Positions 16,790 to 26,423 of a stretch of 64,000 bases of DNA are shown one piece after another (position 1 is the first letter of the stretch; each line of letters starts with the position of its first letter). This DNA comes from Allobacillus halotolerans. Lineage in GTDB: Bacteria; Bacillota; Bacilli; Bacillales; Alkalibacillaceae. Position numbers and translations under genes: made by a program. The DNA lies in assembly GCF_018967645.1 (NCBI RefSeq), contig NZ_JAHLZF010000010.1, forward strand, positions 1-64,000. The letters are read 5' to 3'. The notes under the pieces were generated by a model. That model was not told the DNA's origin. It made no database searches and saw only the letters and a list, made by a program, of their open reading frames with translations.

Positions 16790-18937
16790 ATGCCAACAAA
16801 AGAACAACAAATTCTACAAACTTATTTCGGTTATGAGTCGTTTCGTCCGGGTCAGGGGGAGACGATTGACTATATATTAGATCAAAAAAATACGCTTGCT
16901 GTCATGCCGACGGGTGGCGGGAAGTCGATTTGCTATCAGATTCCGGGGTTGTCGATGGATGGGACAGCGGTCATTATTTCGCCGCTCATTTCATTGATGA
17001 AGGATCAGGTGGATGCGCTTCAGTCGCTTGGTATTGCGGCAACTTACATTAATAGTTCGCTTACCACGAGCGAAATGGCTAGTCGGATGAAAGATATTGA
17101 AAGGGGTACTTATAAATTTGTTTATGTCGCCCCGGAACGTTTTGAGTCGGATTATTTTGTTCGTACGTTGAGGAAAATATCGATTTCACTCGTTGCCTTT
17201 GATGAGGCGCATTGTATTTCACAATGGGGGCATGATTTTCGGCCGAGTTATCGTTCGATTGTCCCGAATCTAAAACGGATTCCGAATATCTCCGTGTTTG
17301 TCGCGTTAACCGCAACAGCTACGGATGAGGTCATCGCGGACATTCAAGATCTTTTACATATTGAAAATGAGCATGTGATCAATACGGGTTTTGAGCGCGA
17401 AAACTTGTCTTTCCACCTTGTGAAAGGCAAGAATAAGTCTTCCTATGTCCGTTCCTTCATTGAAGAGCGTCCGAATGACTCGGGAATTATTTACGCAGCA
17501 ACAAGGAAACAGGTGGATTCGTTACATAGTGAGTTGGAGTCTCGTGGCTTTCAAGTGGCGAAGTACCATGCTGGATTGACGGAAGAAGAGCGGCAACAGG
17601 CACAGGCTGCTTTTATTCATGATGAAAAAACGATTATGGTTGCAACGAATGCGTTCGGTATGGGGATCGACAAATCGAATGTGCGTTATTGCCTGCATTA
17701 TGCGATGCCGATGAACATCGAATCGTATTACCAAGAAGCGGGGCGTGCCGGTCGTGACGGTGAGCCGAGTGATTGTATTTTGCTGTTTTCACCGCAGGAC
17801 GTTCAGCTGCAGAAATTTTTGATTGAACAGTCGAATGCCGATGAATCGGCGAAACAGAATGAGTACCGCAAGCTTCAGGAGATGATCAATTATTGTCATA
17901 CGCACGGTTGCCTGACGTCTTTCATTTTGGATTATTTTGAGGGTGAAATGCCGAAAGAACCTTGTGGGCATTGCAGTAATTGTGTTGAGCGGAACGAGAA
18001 GGCGGATGTGACGGAAGAAGCGCAAATGATTTTGTCGTGTGTGAAGCGAATGGGCGAGCGCTTTGGCGTTGGAATGACCGCGAAAGTGTTAAAAGGCTCG
18101 CGCGACCAAAAGCTCAAAAACTTTCGACTGGATGAGCTGTCGACGTACGGAATTCTATCGGCTTATACGGAAAAAGAACTGACGGAACGCATTCATTTTC
18201 TCGTCGCCGAGCAACTGCTGACGATGGTCGAAGGGAAGTTTCCGGTACTCCGGCTCAATCAAAATTCCGTCGATGTCTTGATGGGTAGGCGAACCGTTGA
18301 AATGTTCGTTGCTCCAATTCCGACAAGTGAAGATGCGGATTATGAAGCGGATCTTTTCGAAGAACTACGAGCGCTACGAAAACAAATGGCCGATGAACGA
18401 AATGTTCCGCCGTATGTCTTGTTTTCCGATGCTACACTGAAAGAATTGAGCCGTTATTTCCCAACGACTGAGGAAGACATGCTTGAAATTAAAGGTGTCG
18501 GCGAGCGGAAATTCGAGCAATATGGCGAAGCATTCTTAGCCGTGATTAAACAATGGCGGGCGGAAAATCAGGACGTGAAGAAGCGGGTTAAAATTTCGGA
18601 TACATCCACACCGAGAAAAAAAAACGCTGACCCACAAGACGACCGCCCGAGCCACATGATCAGCTATGAAATGTTCAGGTCCGGCAAAACGATCAAAGAT
18701 ATCGCTGTCATTCGCGGCGTCCAGGCTCGAACAATCGAAAGCCATCTGTTTAAAGCTTATAAAGAAGGCAAGCCAATTCAATGGGGAATATTTTTTACCG
18801 ATGAAGAAGAAACAGCGGTGTTGCAAGCACGTGAGCAGGTTGAAGAGCCCAGATTGAAGCCACTGAAAGAAGCTCTATCGGATGATTATGATTATACGAA
18901 AATAACAGCTGTTTTGGTGAAAAATGGGTTGATGTAG
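16790..18937 (+). CDS. recQ: ATP-dependent DNA helicase RecQ
   Basis: A 715-residue 3'-5' superfamily 2 helicase acting in recombination and replication-fork repair. Walker A is in [12 protein letters not shown] (about 40-50), the DEAH box in [14 protein letters not shown], and the conserved helicase C motifs in [16 protein letters not shown]. An RQC domain carries zinc cysteines in HTHGCL and CGHCSNC. It also has an HRDC domain (about 515-590), and the C-terminus carries a further helix-turn-helix-like segment (about 615-660). Length and architecture are those of long-form Firmicute RecQ. AAGGAGG precedes ATG 16790. Transcription ends at the hairpin at 18951. Confidence 0.95.
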   Translation: MPTKEQQILQTYFGYESFRPGQGETIDYILDQKNTLAVMPTGGGKSICYQIPGLSMDGTAVIISPLISLMKDQVDALQSLGIAATYINSSLTTSEMASRMKDIERGTYKFVYVAPERFESDYFVRTLRKISISLVAFDEAHCISQWGHDFRPSYRSIVPNLKRIPNISVFVALTATATDEVIADIQDLLHIENEHVINTGFERENLSFHLVKGKNKSSYVRSFIEERPNDSGIIYAATRKQVDSLHSELESRGFQVAKYHAGLTEEERQQAQAAFIHDEKTIMVATNAFGMGIDKSNVRYCLHYAMPMNIESYYQEAGRAGRDGEPSDCILLFSPQDVQLQKFLIEQSNADESAKQNEYRKLQEMINYCHTHGCLTSFILDYFEGEMPKEPCGHCSNCVERNEKADVTEEAQMILSCVKRMGERFGVGMTAKVLKGSRDQKLKNFRLDELSTYGILSAYTEKELTERIHFLVAEQLLTMVEGKFPVLRLNQNSVDVLMGRRTVEMFVAPIPTSEDADYEADLFEELRALRKQMADERNVPPYVLFSDATLKELSRYFPTTEEDMLEIKGVGERKFEQYGEAFLAVIKQWRAENQDVKKRVKISDTSTPRKKNADPQDDRPSHMISYEMFRSGKTIKDIAVIRGVQARTIESHLFKAYKEGKPIQWGIFFTDEEETAVLQAREQVEEPRLKPLKEALSDDYDYTKITAVLVKNGLM

Positions 18938-18950
18938 AACAATCAGCACG

Positions 18951-18987
18951 ACGGAAGCCTAGCGAATGACGTTAGGCTTCCGTTTTG
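18951..18987 (+). terminator. Terminator after recQ
   Basis: CGGAAGCCTA (from 18952) pairs with TTAGGCTTCCG around a GC-containing loop and is followed by TTTTGCTTTG. It lies directly before repeat array A3. Confidence 0.8.
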
Positions 18988-19018
18988 CTTTGTTGAACTT
19001 CAATATTTATTCGTCTGG

Positions 19019-19348
19019 CTTCAGTGTTAAAAGCGTTTTCTTCAGTGTTGAGTGATGAAGCTTCAGTGTTAATTTCGATTCCTTCAGTGTTAATTGATGA
19101 AGCTTCAGGGTTAATTTGGCTTTCTTCAGTGTTAAATTGCCGGGCTTCAGGGTTAATTCAGCTTTCTTCAGTGTTAAATATCCAAGCTTCAGTGTTAAAC
19201 TCGCTTTCTTCAGTGTTAAATTGCCAAGCTTCAGTGTTAAACTCGCTTCCTTCAGTGTTAATCCACAAGTTTTCAGTGCTTATCCCGATTCCTTCTACAT
19301 CAACCCACCAACCTTCAACATTAATCTGCACATCTCCCACATTCCACC
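19019..19348 (-). repeat. 21-bp-period repeat array, family A (copy A3, inverted)
   Basis: Thirteen clear units on the minus strand in exact 21-bp register: plus-strand cores CTTCAGKGTTAAWTT begin at 19019, 19040, 19061, 19082, 19103, 19124, 19145, 19166, 19187, 19208, 19229, 19250 and 19271. About three more units, in the same register but strongly decayed, run to 19348. The commonest core here (minus-strand AGTTTAACACTGAAG or AATTTAACACTGAAG) is a slightly different sub-family from copies A1 and A2. It fills the gap between recQ and the lipoprotein gene. No protein is called. Confidence 0.9.
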
Positions 19349-19446
19349 CGAAACTACATTCCATCCTTTCAAAAATATGTTAATATGAATGTATATTCAT
19401 TAAAAATAGAAAGAAATCGGGGAAATATTTTAGGGGGTCTTTTAGA

Positions 19447-20928
19447 TTGATGAAGAGGAAGTATTTAGTTTTGTTATTACTTTGCTTTGGACTGGTTTTG
19501 TCCGCTTGCAATAGCGAAGATAATGCTGAAGCTGAAGCGGAAGAAAAAGAAAATGAAGAAGAAACTGAAACAGTAGAACAGGAAGAAGAATCAGCTTTTG
19601 AAGAATTAACGAAAGACGAAGTGAAGGGGATTATCCAGAATAACGTTGAAGAATTAATGAATCGATTCATTGATACAAAACAACAAAACATGGACTGGTA
19701 TGAATTGGATTTTTCTAATGATAGCTCTGAAGAAGTTTTGGCGGCCGTCGATGAAACGAATGAATCACTAACCGACTTGGCAACAGAGCAATACAAGGAT
19801 AAATACACTTCTTACTATTTAGAAGCATTTTATTGTGATTGTGATGCTTATGAAATATTGGACCCAAGCATGGTAATCGCGGGATTTGATGTTCTTGAAC
19901 AAGATGAAGATTCTTTTCAAGCCACATCGATCGTGATTGGAAATCATCTTTATCCCGGCCCTGGGTCAACATATTATTGGACGTACAAAAAAGAAAATGA
20001 AAAATGGAAAATTGATGAAGTCACAGCTGAATCTGCAGATAAGCAGCCATTAAACTTAACGACAGAAGATTTAAAGAATCTATATGGTGATTCAATCGAA
20101 ATCGTGGATGAGATTGAATTGGATGGTGAGAAATTCATCGTCACAAAAGAACACGACATGGACGCTAATTATGCGTACAGTGTAGATACAGGCGCGATCA
20201 ATTATGAAATATCCACTGAGTATCAAGAGAATTCCACGAATGAGAATAACGAGACAGAAGAAACAGGAACAGAAGAAGTGAAAACAAACGAACCTACGGA
20301 AAAGACTGAAAAACTGGAAGCACTAAGCAATCCGACGTTTATTCATAAATATGAAGAAACTGAGCTTGAAGGTGAGTTTGGCGGATTAGTAAAAAGTGAA
20401 TTCAAGGTCCCTCAATTTGGTATTAACGTTTTAGACGACTTTTTATATGAAGAGTATGTAGCTAAAAATGAAGATATGCCGAACATAGAAGACGTAACGC
20501 CAACGGAAGATTCAACTAAATTTATTGAACAATACGTAATCGGATATCGAGATGTTTACCAGTATGGCGATTATGTTTCCATTTTAATGAGTGAATATCT
20601 ATATGAAGGTGGAGTGAATGGCACCTCTGCAATCAATTCATTCCATTTCGATTTAGATCGTGATGAAATGGTCCACCTTGAGGAGGTTTTAGCAGATAAA
20701 AATATTTCATATGAGCGTTTAGACGAACTCGTTAAAACGAAGCTTCGTGATGAACAGTATCGGGAGAAGTTATTTGCAGATTATGAGTCAAACTTGACGG
20801 CGCCAGAAGAAGACTACAACACTTTTTATGCGACCGATGAACATCTCGTCATTATTTTTAATGTTTATCACATTGGTCCTAAATCAAGTGGACCGATTGA
20901 AGTTCCAATTGGTTGGAATGAGTTTTAA
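19447..20928 (+). CDS. Lipoprotein with C-terminal DUF3298/RsiV-like domain
   Basis: A 493-residue surface lipoprotein: signal peptide with lipobox LSAC, then a very acidic linker (about 25-60). A middle region (about 65-250) is of unknown fold with an NTF2-like look. A second Glu/Thr-rich linker (about 255-285) leads to a C-terminal domain (about 290-493) with YEGGVNGTSAINSFHFDL and the ending FYATDEHLVIIFNVYHIGP. These fit the DUF3298 domain seen in RsiV and PdaC-type proteins. Start TTG 19447 is favoured by spacing from AGGGGG; ATG 19450 is the alternative. The role, perhaps binding a wall or peptide ligand, is inferred only from the family. Confidence 0.75.
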   Translation: MMKRKYLVLLLLCFGLVLSACNSEDNAEAEAEEKENEEETETVEQEEESAFEELTKDEVKGIIQNNVEELMNRFIDTKQQNMDWYELDFSNDSSEEVLAAVDETNESLTDLATEQYKDKYTSYYLEAFYCDCDAYEILDPSMVIAGFDVLEQDEDSFQATSIVIGNHLYPGPGSTYYWTYKKENEKWKIDEVTAESADKQPLNLTTEDLKNLYGDSIEIVDEIELDGEKFIVTKEHDMDANYAYSVDTGAINYEISTEYQENSTNENNETEETGTEEVKTNEPTEKTEKLEALSNPTFIHKYEETELEGEFGGLVKSEFKVPQFGINVLDDFLYEEYVAKNEDMPNIEDVTPTEDSTKFIEQYVIGYRDVYQYGDYVSILMSEYLYEGGVNGTSAINSFHFDLDRDEMVHLEEVLADKNISYERLDELVKTKLRDEQYREKLFADYESNLTAPEEDYNTFYATDEHLVIIFNVYHIGPKSSGPIEVPIGWNEF

Positions 20929-20937
20929 ATGAACAAA

Positions 20938-20972
20938 TAAACCACTATCGATTTTTCGGCGATAGTGGTTTA
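20938..20972. terminator. Bidirectional terminator
   Basis: AAACCACTATCG and CGATAGTGGTTT form a perfect stem between convergent genes, with A- and T-rich flanks on either side, so it can serve both strands. Confidence 0.85.
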
Positions 20973-20974
20973 AT

Positions 20975-21148
20975 TTATATTTGCTCACGAACAGCCCGCA
21001 TATGCCCTTGATGATAAATCTGTTTCAGTTCCATTCGAAGTCGCTTGAGCTCTGCCGGCGATTTCGTTTCTTCAATTAATAACTTCAAAAATTCCGCTCG
21101 CTCGTATTCATCAGTGGTCAACGTTACTTTCTTTTTGTCATCACTCAT
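20975..21148 (-). CDS. Small hypothetical protein (57 residues)
   Basis: A charged, helical protein of 57 residues (MSDDKKKVTLTTDEYERAEF and onward), unrecognised. The frame can be extended to ATG 21229, but that start lacks a ribosome site. GGAGGGG lies seven bases upstream of ATG 21148, which decides the shorter form. It is divergent from the dipeptidase gene with about 125 bp between. Confidence 0.6.
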   Translation of the reverse strand: MSDDKKKVTLTTDEYERAEFLKLLIEETKSPAELKRLRMELKQIYHQGHMRAVREQI

Positions 21149-21272
21149 GTCTAACCCCTCCGTATGTTCATATACTTTATATGTATGCTTTCTCCGTAAA
21201 TTCGATGTCGCAATCACAAATTCCTTCATTATGTTATTGTTGAATTAACGAATTTGATAAAGGTGTGATGAA

Positions 21273-22283
21273 ATGGACAAATTGATTCAAGAAATTCACG
21301 ATGAAGCGTTTATTATTGATGCGCATTACGATCTACTTTTTGATGTAGCTAAACAGCGGGCACTCGGGCGGACCAAAGTTATCGAGACCGACCACTTGCC
21401 AAACTTCAAAAAAGGTGGATTCAACCTGATCGTCTCGTCTATTTTTGAGGATGATGAATTTATTCCTGAGATGGTGCTTCATAAGGCGCTGAATCAAGTG
21501 AGTGCGTTGTATGCAGAGATTGATGAGTCACCGGATGAACTGATGTTTTGTAAAAGTTACGAGGATATTTTAGAAGCGAAACACACAGGAAAAGTCGGGA
21601 TCATGCTTTCGTTTGAAGGCGTGGAGCCGCTTTATCAAGATATATCTTTGTTGCGGGTCTTTTATGAATTAGGTGTTCGGTTTGTCGGGCTTACATGGAG
21701 TCGCCGGAACTTTGCAGCAGACGGTTGCCATTTTACGATGGAAGAAGAAGACCGAGGTGGTGGTTTGACGCAGTTTGGCGAGGCGCTCGTCAAAGAAGCC
21801 GAGCGGTTAGGCATGCTGCTTGATATTACGCATATCAATGACCGCGGATTCAAAGACGTGTTTCGCTTTGCCGAAGGGCCGATTATTGCCTCACATTCCA
21901 ATTCGCGTGAAGTCGCCAAAACACCGCGAAACTTAACGGATGAACAATTGAAAAAAATTGCGGAGCGGGGCGGTGTTGCAGGCATCAACATCCTAAGTCG
22001 AATCGCATCTGGAAAAGCCGGTGAAGGGGATATCGATTTGATTGCTGACCATGTCGAGCATATGAAGCAGACAGTTGGTGTGGATTACATCGGACTCGGG
22101 CTGGATTGCTGCGACATGCTTCGTAAATACTTCCCGCCAAGTGATGATGAAGCCTTTGATATTCTTAAGCATCAAAACTTACAGGATTTGACGAAAAAAT
22201 TGTTGGAGAGAGACTTTGAGAAAGAAGAGATTATGAAGATCTATGGTGGGAATTGGTTGAAGGTTTATGGGAAGGTGTTTTAA
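21273..22283 (+). CDS. Membrane-dipeptidase family (M19) zinc peptidase
   Basis: A 336-residue cytoplasmic enzyme of the renal dipeptidase family. The zinc-binding HxD motif is in IDAHYDLLFD (His near residue 18), the bridging Glu in LSFEGVEPL, and the later zinc His residues in LDITHIND and IIASHSNSREV. These enzymes hydrolyse dipeptides with broad specificity, including D-containing ones. AAAGGTG precedes ATG 21273. It is a single gene ending at a strong terminator shared with the converging tct operon. Confidence 0.92.
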   Translation: MDKLIQEIHDEAFIIDAHYDLLFDVAKQRALGRTKVIETDHLPNFKKGGFNLIVSSIFEDDEFIPEMVLHKALNQVSALYAEIDESPDELMFCKSYEDILEAKHTGKVGIMLSFEGVEPLYQDISLLRVFYELGVRFVGLTWSRRNFAADGCHFTMEEEDRGGGLTQFGEALVKEAERLGMLLDITHINDRGFKDVFRFAEGPIIASHSNSREVAKTPRNLTDEQLKKIAERGGVAGINILSRIASGKAGEGDIDLIADHVEHMKQTVGVDYIGLGLDCCDMLRKYFPPSDDEAFDILKHQNLQDLTKKLLERDFEKEEIMKIYGGNWLKVYGKVF

Positions 22284-22287
22284 ATTA

Positions 22288-22322
22288 AAAATCCCGACTG
22301 CACAAAATGCAATCGGGATTTT
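22288..22322. terminator. Terminator shared by dipeptidase and tct operon
   Basis: AAAATCCCGA and TCGGGATTTT form a stem around CTGCACAAAATGCAA between convergent genes, with T-runs on both strands. Confidence 0.85.
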
Positions 22323-22335
22323 CCTATATCTATAT

Positions 22336-23850
22336 CTATGCTTGAGCTTTCTTCCTCGCATTTCTCGTCTGCCAGATCGTAAACAATATCGACAAAACGG
22401 TAAGCACTAAAAATGTAAGCGAGATTGGACGGGATAGGAAAAGTGTCCAATCTGGGTCTGTCATGAATGCGCGTCGGAGGTTTAGCTCGGCAATCGGTCC
22501 GAGGATGACTCCGATGATCGCTGGTGCAAGAGCGTATTTATATTTCGTAAATAAGTAGCCGATGATGCCCATCGCAAGTAAAATGTATAGGTCTGTTGTC
22601 CGGTTGTTCAAGACGAATGTACCGACGACGCATAGTACTAAGATAATCGGCACTAAAATATGCGTTGGTACTTGGGTGATTTTTACAAAGAATCGCATGC
22701 CGGCGAATTGTGTGATCAGCATCGCGAATGATGCGATGAAGAACGCGACGAATATGCCACCGACGATGTTTGGCTCGTCTACAATCAGTAGTGGACCGGG
22801 TGTTATGCCGTGTACCATCAATGCGGATAACAATACGGCTGTTACAGCTGAACCTGGGATGCCTAATGCGACGGTAGGGATCAAGTCACCACCGACGGTT
22901 GAGTTGTTCCCGGCTTCCGATGCGACGACGCCTTCTTCACAGCCTGTTCCGAATTTTTTCGGTTCTTTGGACCATTTCTTCGCTTGGTCATAGGCGACGA
23001 TGTTGGCGATACTTCCGCCAGCTCCCGGAATGGCGCCGATAATCGATCCAATCACAGAAGAGCCGATCAACGTCATCGGTTTTGAAATGACTTTTTTCAA
23101 GGTTTGAAAAGGTTTTAGTGTGAATTTCATTTCTGCAGCATCTTCATTCAAGCGTTCAAGTCGGTCTTTTTCCAATTGGCTTTTTTCCAATGATTGCATC
23201 AATCGGGAAATCGCGAACATTCCGATCAATACGACCAAAAATGGAATGCCTGCACGAAGGACATCGAGGTCGAATGTGAATCGAGCGAAGCCCATAATCG
23301 GATCGGCACCGACCGTTGAAATGAGTAAGCCGAACAGTCCTGCAATCAATCCTTTGATAATGGAATCTCCTGTGACACTTGCGATAATCGTCAATGCCAA
23401 ACAAATGAGCGCGAACATTTCCCATGGTCCGAATTTCAAGGCGAATTGGGAAACCTGTGGTGCAATGGTCACTAAAATGAACAAACTAACGATTGAACTT
23501 AAAAAAGATGCCCAAATGCCGATCGATAACGCTTTTCCGGGTTCTCCTTTTTTAGCCATCGGGTAAGCGTCAAAGGTGGTCGCGACCGAGGAGGGCGTTC
23601 CTGGTATGCCGAGTAATGCCGCACTGATCAATCCACCGGACATCCCGCCGACGAATACGCCGATCATTGCAGCAATTCCTGTGACTGGTTCCATCCCGAA
23701 TGTAAGCGGCAAAGTTAGCACAATCGCCATGGCGACGGTAAACCCTGGAATCAAGCCGGCGACGACTCCGACGACAACCCCGATAAAGATAACGAGCAAT
23801 ATTTTTACTGTGAAAATTTCACCGAATCCTAAGAATAGTAAATCGAACAT
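22336..23850 (-). CDS. tctA: Tripartite tricarboxylate transporter, large permease TctA
   Basis: A 504-residue integral membrane protein with about 11-12 helices. It has the TctA hallmarks VVVGVVAGLIPGFTVAMA near the N-terminus and IGAIPGAGGSIANIVAYDQAK in the middle, where the Gly/Pro-rich re-entrant loops bind substrate and sodium. It imports citrate-like di- or tricarboxylates together with TctB and the binding protein TctC. It is the last gene of tctCBA, 15 bases after tctB. Confidence 0.95.
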   Translation of the reverse strand: MFDLLFLGFGEIFTVKILLVIFIGVVVGVVAGLIPGFTVAMAIVLTLPLTFGMEPVTGIAAMIGVFVGGMSGGLISAALLGIPGTPSSVATTFDAYPMAKKGEPGKALSIGIWASFLSSIVSLFILVTIAPQVSQFALKFGPWEMFALICLALTIIASVTGDSIIKGLIAGLFGLLISTVGADPIMGFARFTFDLDVLRAGIPFLVVLIGMFAISRLMQSLEKSQLEKDRLERLNEDAAEMKFTLKPFQTLKKVISKPMTLIGSSVIGSIIGAIPGAGGSIANIVAYDQAKKWSKEPKKFGTGCEEGVVASEAGNNSTVGGDLIPTVALGIPGSAVTAVLLSALMVHGITPGPLLIVDEPNIVGGIFVAFFIASFAMLITQFAGMRFFVKITQVPTHILVPIILVLCVVGTFVLNNRTTDLYILLAMGIIGYLFTKYKYALAPAIIGVILGPIAELNLRRAFMTDPDWTLFLSRPISLTFLVLTVLSILFTIWQTRNARKKAQA

Positions 23851-23865
23851 TGTTTGAGCCTCCTC

Positions 23866-24348
23866 TTAGAAGAAAACGCCTGTTGGGAATCTGACTTGAA
23901 GAACGTTTTGGAAAAAGAAATATAAGCTGAGTGTCAAAATTACCGCAATACTGGAAACTGTTACGATACTCTTTTTCGTCCGCGGTCCAATGACCAAAGC
24001 CGTGACAATCATAAATATAATAGAAGATAGAATAAACCCGAGTATTTGGATTGCTAGAATATATAAGAATAAAAGAGCCAACGTGATGAAAACGAGTTTG
24101 TGTTCTTTCACTATGTAAAGCAATTGTTCTTTGATTGATGTTTCGTTATTTTGTTGACGTGCTTTTACTAAGACGATTGTTTGTTTGATCGCTAAAATGA
24201 GCGACAGCCCACCAAGTATAATCGCCACAAACTGAGGGAAAGATCCTGCATCCAATTGCGATTCGTTCATGGATGGTAGGTCGTCGGTTTGTGTGTAAAT
24301 CAATACGGATAAGACGATAAGTGCAATGGCAACGATTAATTCACCCAA
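23866..24348 (-). CDS. tctB: Tripartite tricarboxylate transporter, small subunit TctB
   Basis: About 160 residues with four membrane helices and the family motif DAGSFPQFVAIILGG after the first helix. The frame extends six codons upstream, but AGGAGGAAGA sits there as ribosome site, so I place the start at TTG 24348. It supports TctA in the membrane complex. Confidence 0.88.
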   Translation of the reverse strand: MGELIVAIALIVLSVLIYTQTDDLPSMNESQLDAGSFPQFVAIILGGLSLILAIKQTIVLVKARQQNNETSIKEQLLYIVKEHKLVFITLALLFLYILAIQILGFILSSIIFMIVTALVIGPRTKKSIVTVSSIAVILTLSLYFFFQNVLQVRFPTGVFF

Positions 24349-24369
24349 AATTCTTCCTCCTAACAAAGA

Positions 24370-24390
24370 TAGAGGGAGAGGCTCCCTCTA
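24370..24390 (-). promoter_or_regulatory. Hairpin between tctC and tctB
   Basis: TAGAGGGAG and CTCCCTCTA form a nine-pair stem with a three-base loop and no T-run. Such intercistronic hairpins after binding-protein genes usually protect the upstream message, giving more TctC than membrane subunits. That effect is inferred. Confidence 0.6.
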
Positions 24391-24394
24391 TGAT

Positions 24395-25366
24395 TTATTC
24401 TGCTGCTACTTCTTCGATGACGTCACTGATGATCTTGTCTTGCTTGTCTAAATACTCTTTGTATTCATCCGTGCCCATGAAGTTAACACTTGAGCCAGCA
24501 TTTTGAACGGCTTCGACGTAATCTTCATCTTTTGATGTTTCTTCAAGAGCTTTTTCGAGTTGCTCAACGATTTCTTCAGGTGTTCCTTCTGGTGCAACAT
24601 ATCCACGGTTGATTCCCATCGTGATGTCATAGCCTTTTTCTTGGAAAGTTGGTAGATCTGGCGCTGTTTCAATTCGTTCTGTTGTACCAATCGCAACGAA
24701 GTTAATCTCGTCTGCTTTTACAAAATCAATACCAGATTTATAGTCGACGATTGCTGCGTCGATGTGTCCTCCAGCGAGTGCTTGAATGGCTTCCGTAATC
24801 CCTTCATATCCGACGAGGTTATGCTGGACATCGAGTTCTTTCGCCATTTGCTCAACCCATACACGTGGGATTCCAGCAACCGTACCACCGAATTGGATGG
24901 TATTTTCCTGTCCGTATTCAACTAATTCCTCTAACGTTTCAACGCCCATGTCGGTTGAAACAGCAAGAATCTGATCTGAAGATGACATAGAAGCAATAGG
25001 TTCAAAACTATCATAATTAATTTCTGTTACATCTGAATGGTGGGCAACAAGTAACCCTTCATGAATCTGTCCGATATTGTATCCATCAGCATCTTTCTTC
25101 GTTAAATCTTCCAAACCGACCGTACCACCGACACCTGGTACGTTAACAGGTACGATATTTTCACCAATATATTCAGATGCATGCTCTGCAACGAAGCGGC
25201 CTTCGATATCACTTCCGCCACCCGGTGACCATGGAATCGTCAATTCAATTTCCTTTGACGGAAACGCTTCTGCTGATTCAACTTTCTCTTCGCCACCACA
25301 TGCAGCAAGTGATACAACTGCCAATGGAATAACGGCTACCCCGATCATACGCTTTAGACTTTTCAC
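24395..25366 (-). CDS. tctC: Tricarboxylate-binding lipoprotein TctC (BUG family)
   Basis: A 323-residue extracytoplasmic binding protein with lipobox LAAC (cleavage before Cys23). The BUG-family fold is shown by LTIPWSPGGGSDIEGR, VPGVGGTVGLEDL and IQALAGGHIDAAI, the loops that grip the proximal carboxylate. Start GTG 25366 has GGGAGAG upstream. It is first in tctCBA, read from a good promoter. Confidence 0.93.
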   Translation of the reverse strand: MKSLKRMIGVAVIPLAVVSLAACGGEEKVESAEAFPSKEIELTIPWSPGGGSDIEGRFVAEHASEYIGENIVPVNVPGVGGTVGLEDLTKKDADGYNIGQIHEGLLVAHHSDVTEINYDSFEPIASMSSSDQILAVSTDMGVETLEELVEYGQENTIQFGGTVAGIPRVWVEQMAKELDVQHNLVGYEGITEAIQALAGGHIDAAIVDYKSGIDFVKADEINFVAIGTTERIETAPDLPTFQEKGYDITMGINRGYVAPEGTPEEIVEQLEKALEETSKDEDYVEAVQNAGSSVNFMGTDEYKEYLDKQDKIISDVIEEVAAE

Positions 25367-25431
25367 TCTAATCTCTCCCTCTAATGATTTTATGTGATAA
25401 AGATTTTCTAATAATTTAAACGTTTTAAAAT

Positions 25432-25460
25432 AGTATATAAGATATAGAAATGTCAGTCAA
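25432..25460 (-). promoter_or_regulatory. Sigma-A promoter of tctCBA
   Basis: On the minus strand TTGACT (25460-25455) and TATACT (25437-25432) are 17 bp apart, close to consensus. The leader is about 60 nt. Confidence 0.75.
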
Positions 25461-25528
25461 GCTGTTTTTTTACTTACTTTTAAATGGAAAAACTTATAAA
25501 ACCACTTACATTTTGTAAAATGAAATAA

Positions 25529-25542
25529 TGAAAGCGTTGTCA
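25529..25542. promoter_or_regulatory. CcpA cre-like site upstream of tctCBA
   Basis: TGAAAGCGTTGTCA matches the catabolite-responsive element consensus (TGWAANCGNTNWCA). It lies about 70 bp upstream of the -35 of the tct promoter, further than usual for repression by blocking, so it could act at a distance or by activation. Confidence 0.55.
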
Positions 25543-25620
25543 AAATGAAAATCTGAATGTTGTGTTATTTTGTGGTGTGGGAGAAGGGGGAGAGACATAT
25601 GTGGTGGAGCGTGGGTGAGC

Positions 25621-25919
25621 GTTCGAAGGAGAGCACTGAGTGTTCAAAGAGATGCGCTGACCGTTCAAAAGGGTGAGCCGAGTGTTCAAAGAGGTGCGCT
25701 GATCGTTCAAATGAGAGCGTTAATCGTTCAAGGAAATGCGCTGACCGTTCAAAAGGTTGAGCCGAGTGTTCAAAGAGGTGCGCTGATTGTTCAAAAGAGA
25801 GCGCAGATCGTTCAAAGAAGTGAGCTGAGTGTTCAAAAGGTTGAGCTAATCGTTCAAAGAGGAGAGCTGAATGTTCAAAGAAGCGCTCACCGTTCAAAAG
25901 AGAACGCAGATCGTTTAAA
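25621..25919 (+). repeat. 21-bp-period repeat array, family B
   Basis: Fifteen units with core GTTCAAA (consensus about GTTCAAARRGGTGMGCTGAYC) at 25621, 25642, 25663, 25684, 25705, 25726, 25747, 25768, 25789, 25810, 25831, 25852, 25873, 25892 and 25913. All steps are 21 bp except one of 19 bp (25873 to 25892). The sequence is unrelated to family A, but the period is the same. It lies in the divergent gap between tctC and the small membrane protein at 26093. Open frames with a seven-residue period on both strands are artefacts of the period. Confidence 0.9.
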
Positions 25920-26092
25920 GAAGTGAGCTAATATACCAATCTAACTTAGAAGCTATTCGATATGCGAAGGAGATCTTTATCTTTTATTATTAAACCTTGT
26001 CAGGTGAGCATTTCAATCCAGTTTCTCGAATAAAATTACCTGTAAATGGATATCTTATTTGTAGTATTTATAAATTTTGTGGAGGCGGCTAA

Positions 26093-26422
26093 ATGGTTAT
26101 TTCCGGTGTGATGAAACTTATAGGATCTGGAATGGAATTCTTTTTAGTTATTCCAGGAATCGGTGGAACATTTATTCTTTCGCTTTTATGGATTCCATTA
26201 TTGTTTATGCTAGTCTATCACATTGTTACATTGGTTCTTTCTAGGAATTCAAATCAAAAGATATGGGGCCCCGTTGTTGGGATTGTAGCTAGTACAATCG
26301 GTATTATTCCTTTGCTCGGCATGCTACTTCATTGGGCAGCGTTTATCTGTTTATTGATTGACGGGATCTTGACATTGAGTAGAGGTCCTAAAGATTCACC
26401 AGAAACAACAAAGGTAGTTTGA
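26093..26422 (+). CDS. Small hypothetical membrane protein
   Basis: A 109-residue protein with three hydrophobic segments (about 15-50, 58-80 and 80-98) and a polar tail. GGAGGCGG precedes ATG 26093. No family is recognised. It converges with the glycerate kinase gene with one base between, so the two share a 3' boundary. Confidence 0.65.
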   Translation: MVISGVMKLIGSGMEFFLVIPGIGGTFILSLLWIPLLFMLVYHIVTLVLSRNSNQKIWGPVVGIVASTIGIIPLLGMLLHWAAFICLLIDGILTLSRGPKDSPETTKVV

Positions 26423-26423
26423 A

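Noticed and set aside
22562-23857. Plus-strand open frames opposite tctA
   Set aside because: Shadows of the tctA codon pattern; tctA itself has clear family motifs and operon context.
8755-25919. CRISPR arrays
   Set aside because: Conserved cores are 7-17 bp, variable parts only 4-14 bp, no cas genes nearby and cores diverge between units; this is not CRISPR structure.
25565-25926. Long open frames on both strands across array B (110 and 118 codons)
   Set aside because: They start outside a ribosome site context, overlap each other completely and consist only of the repeat.
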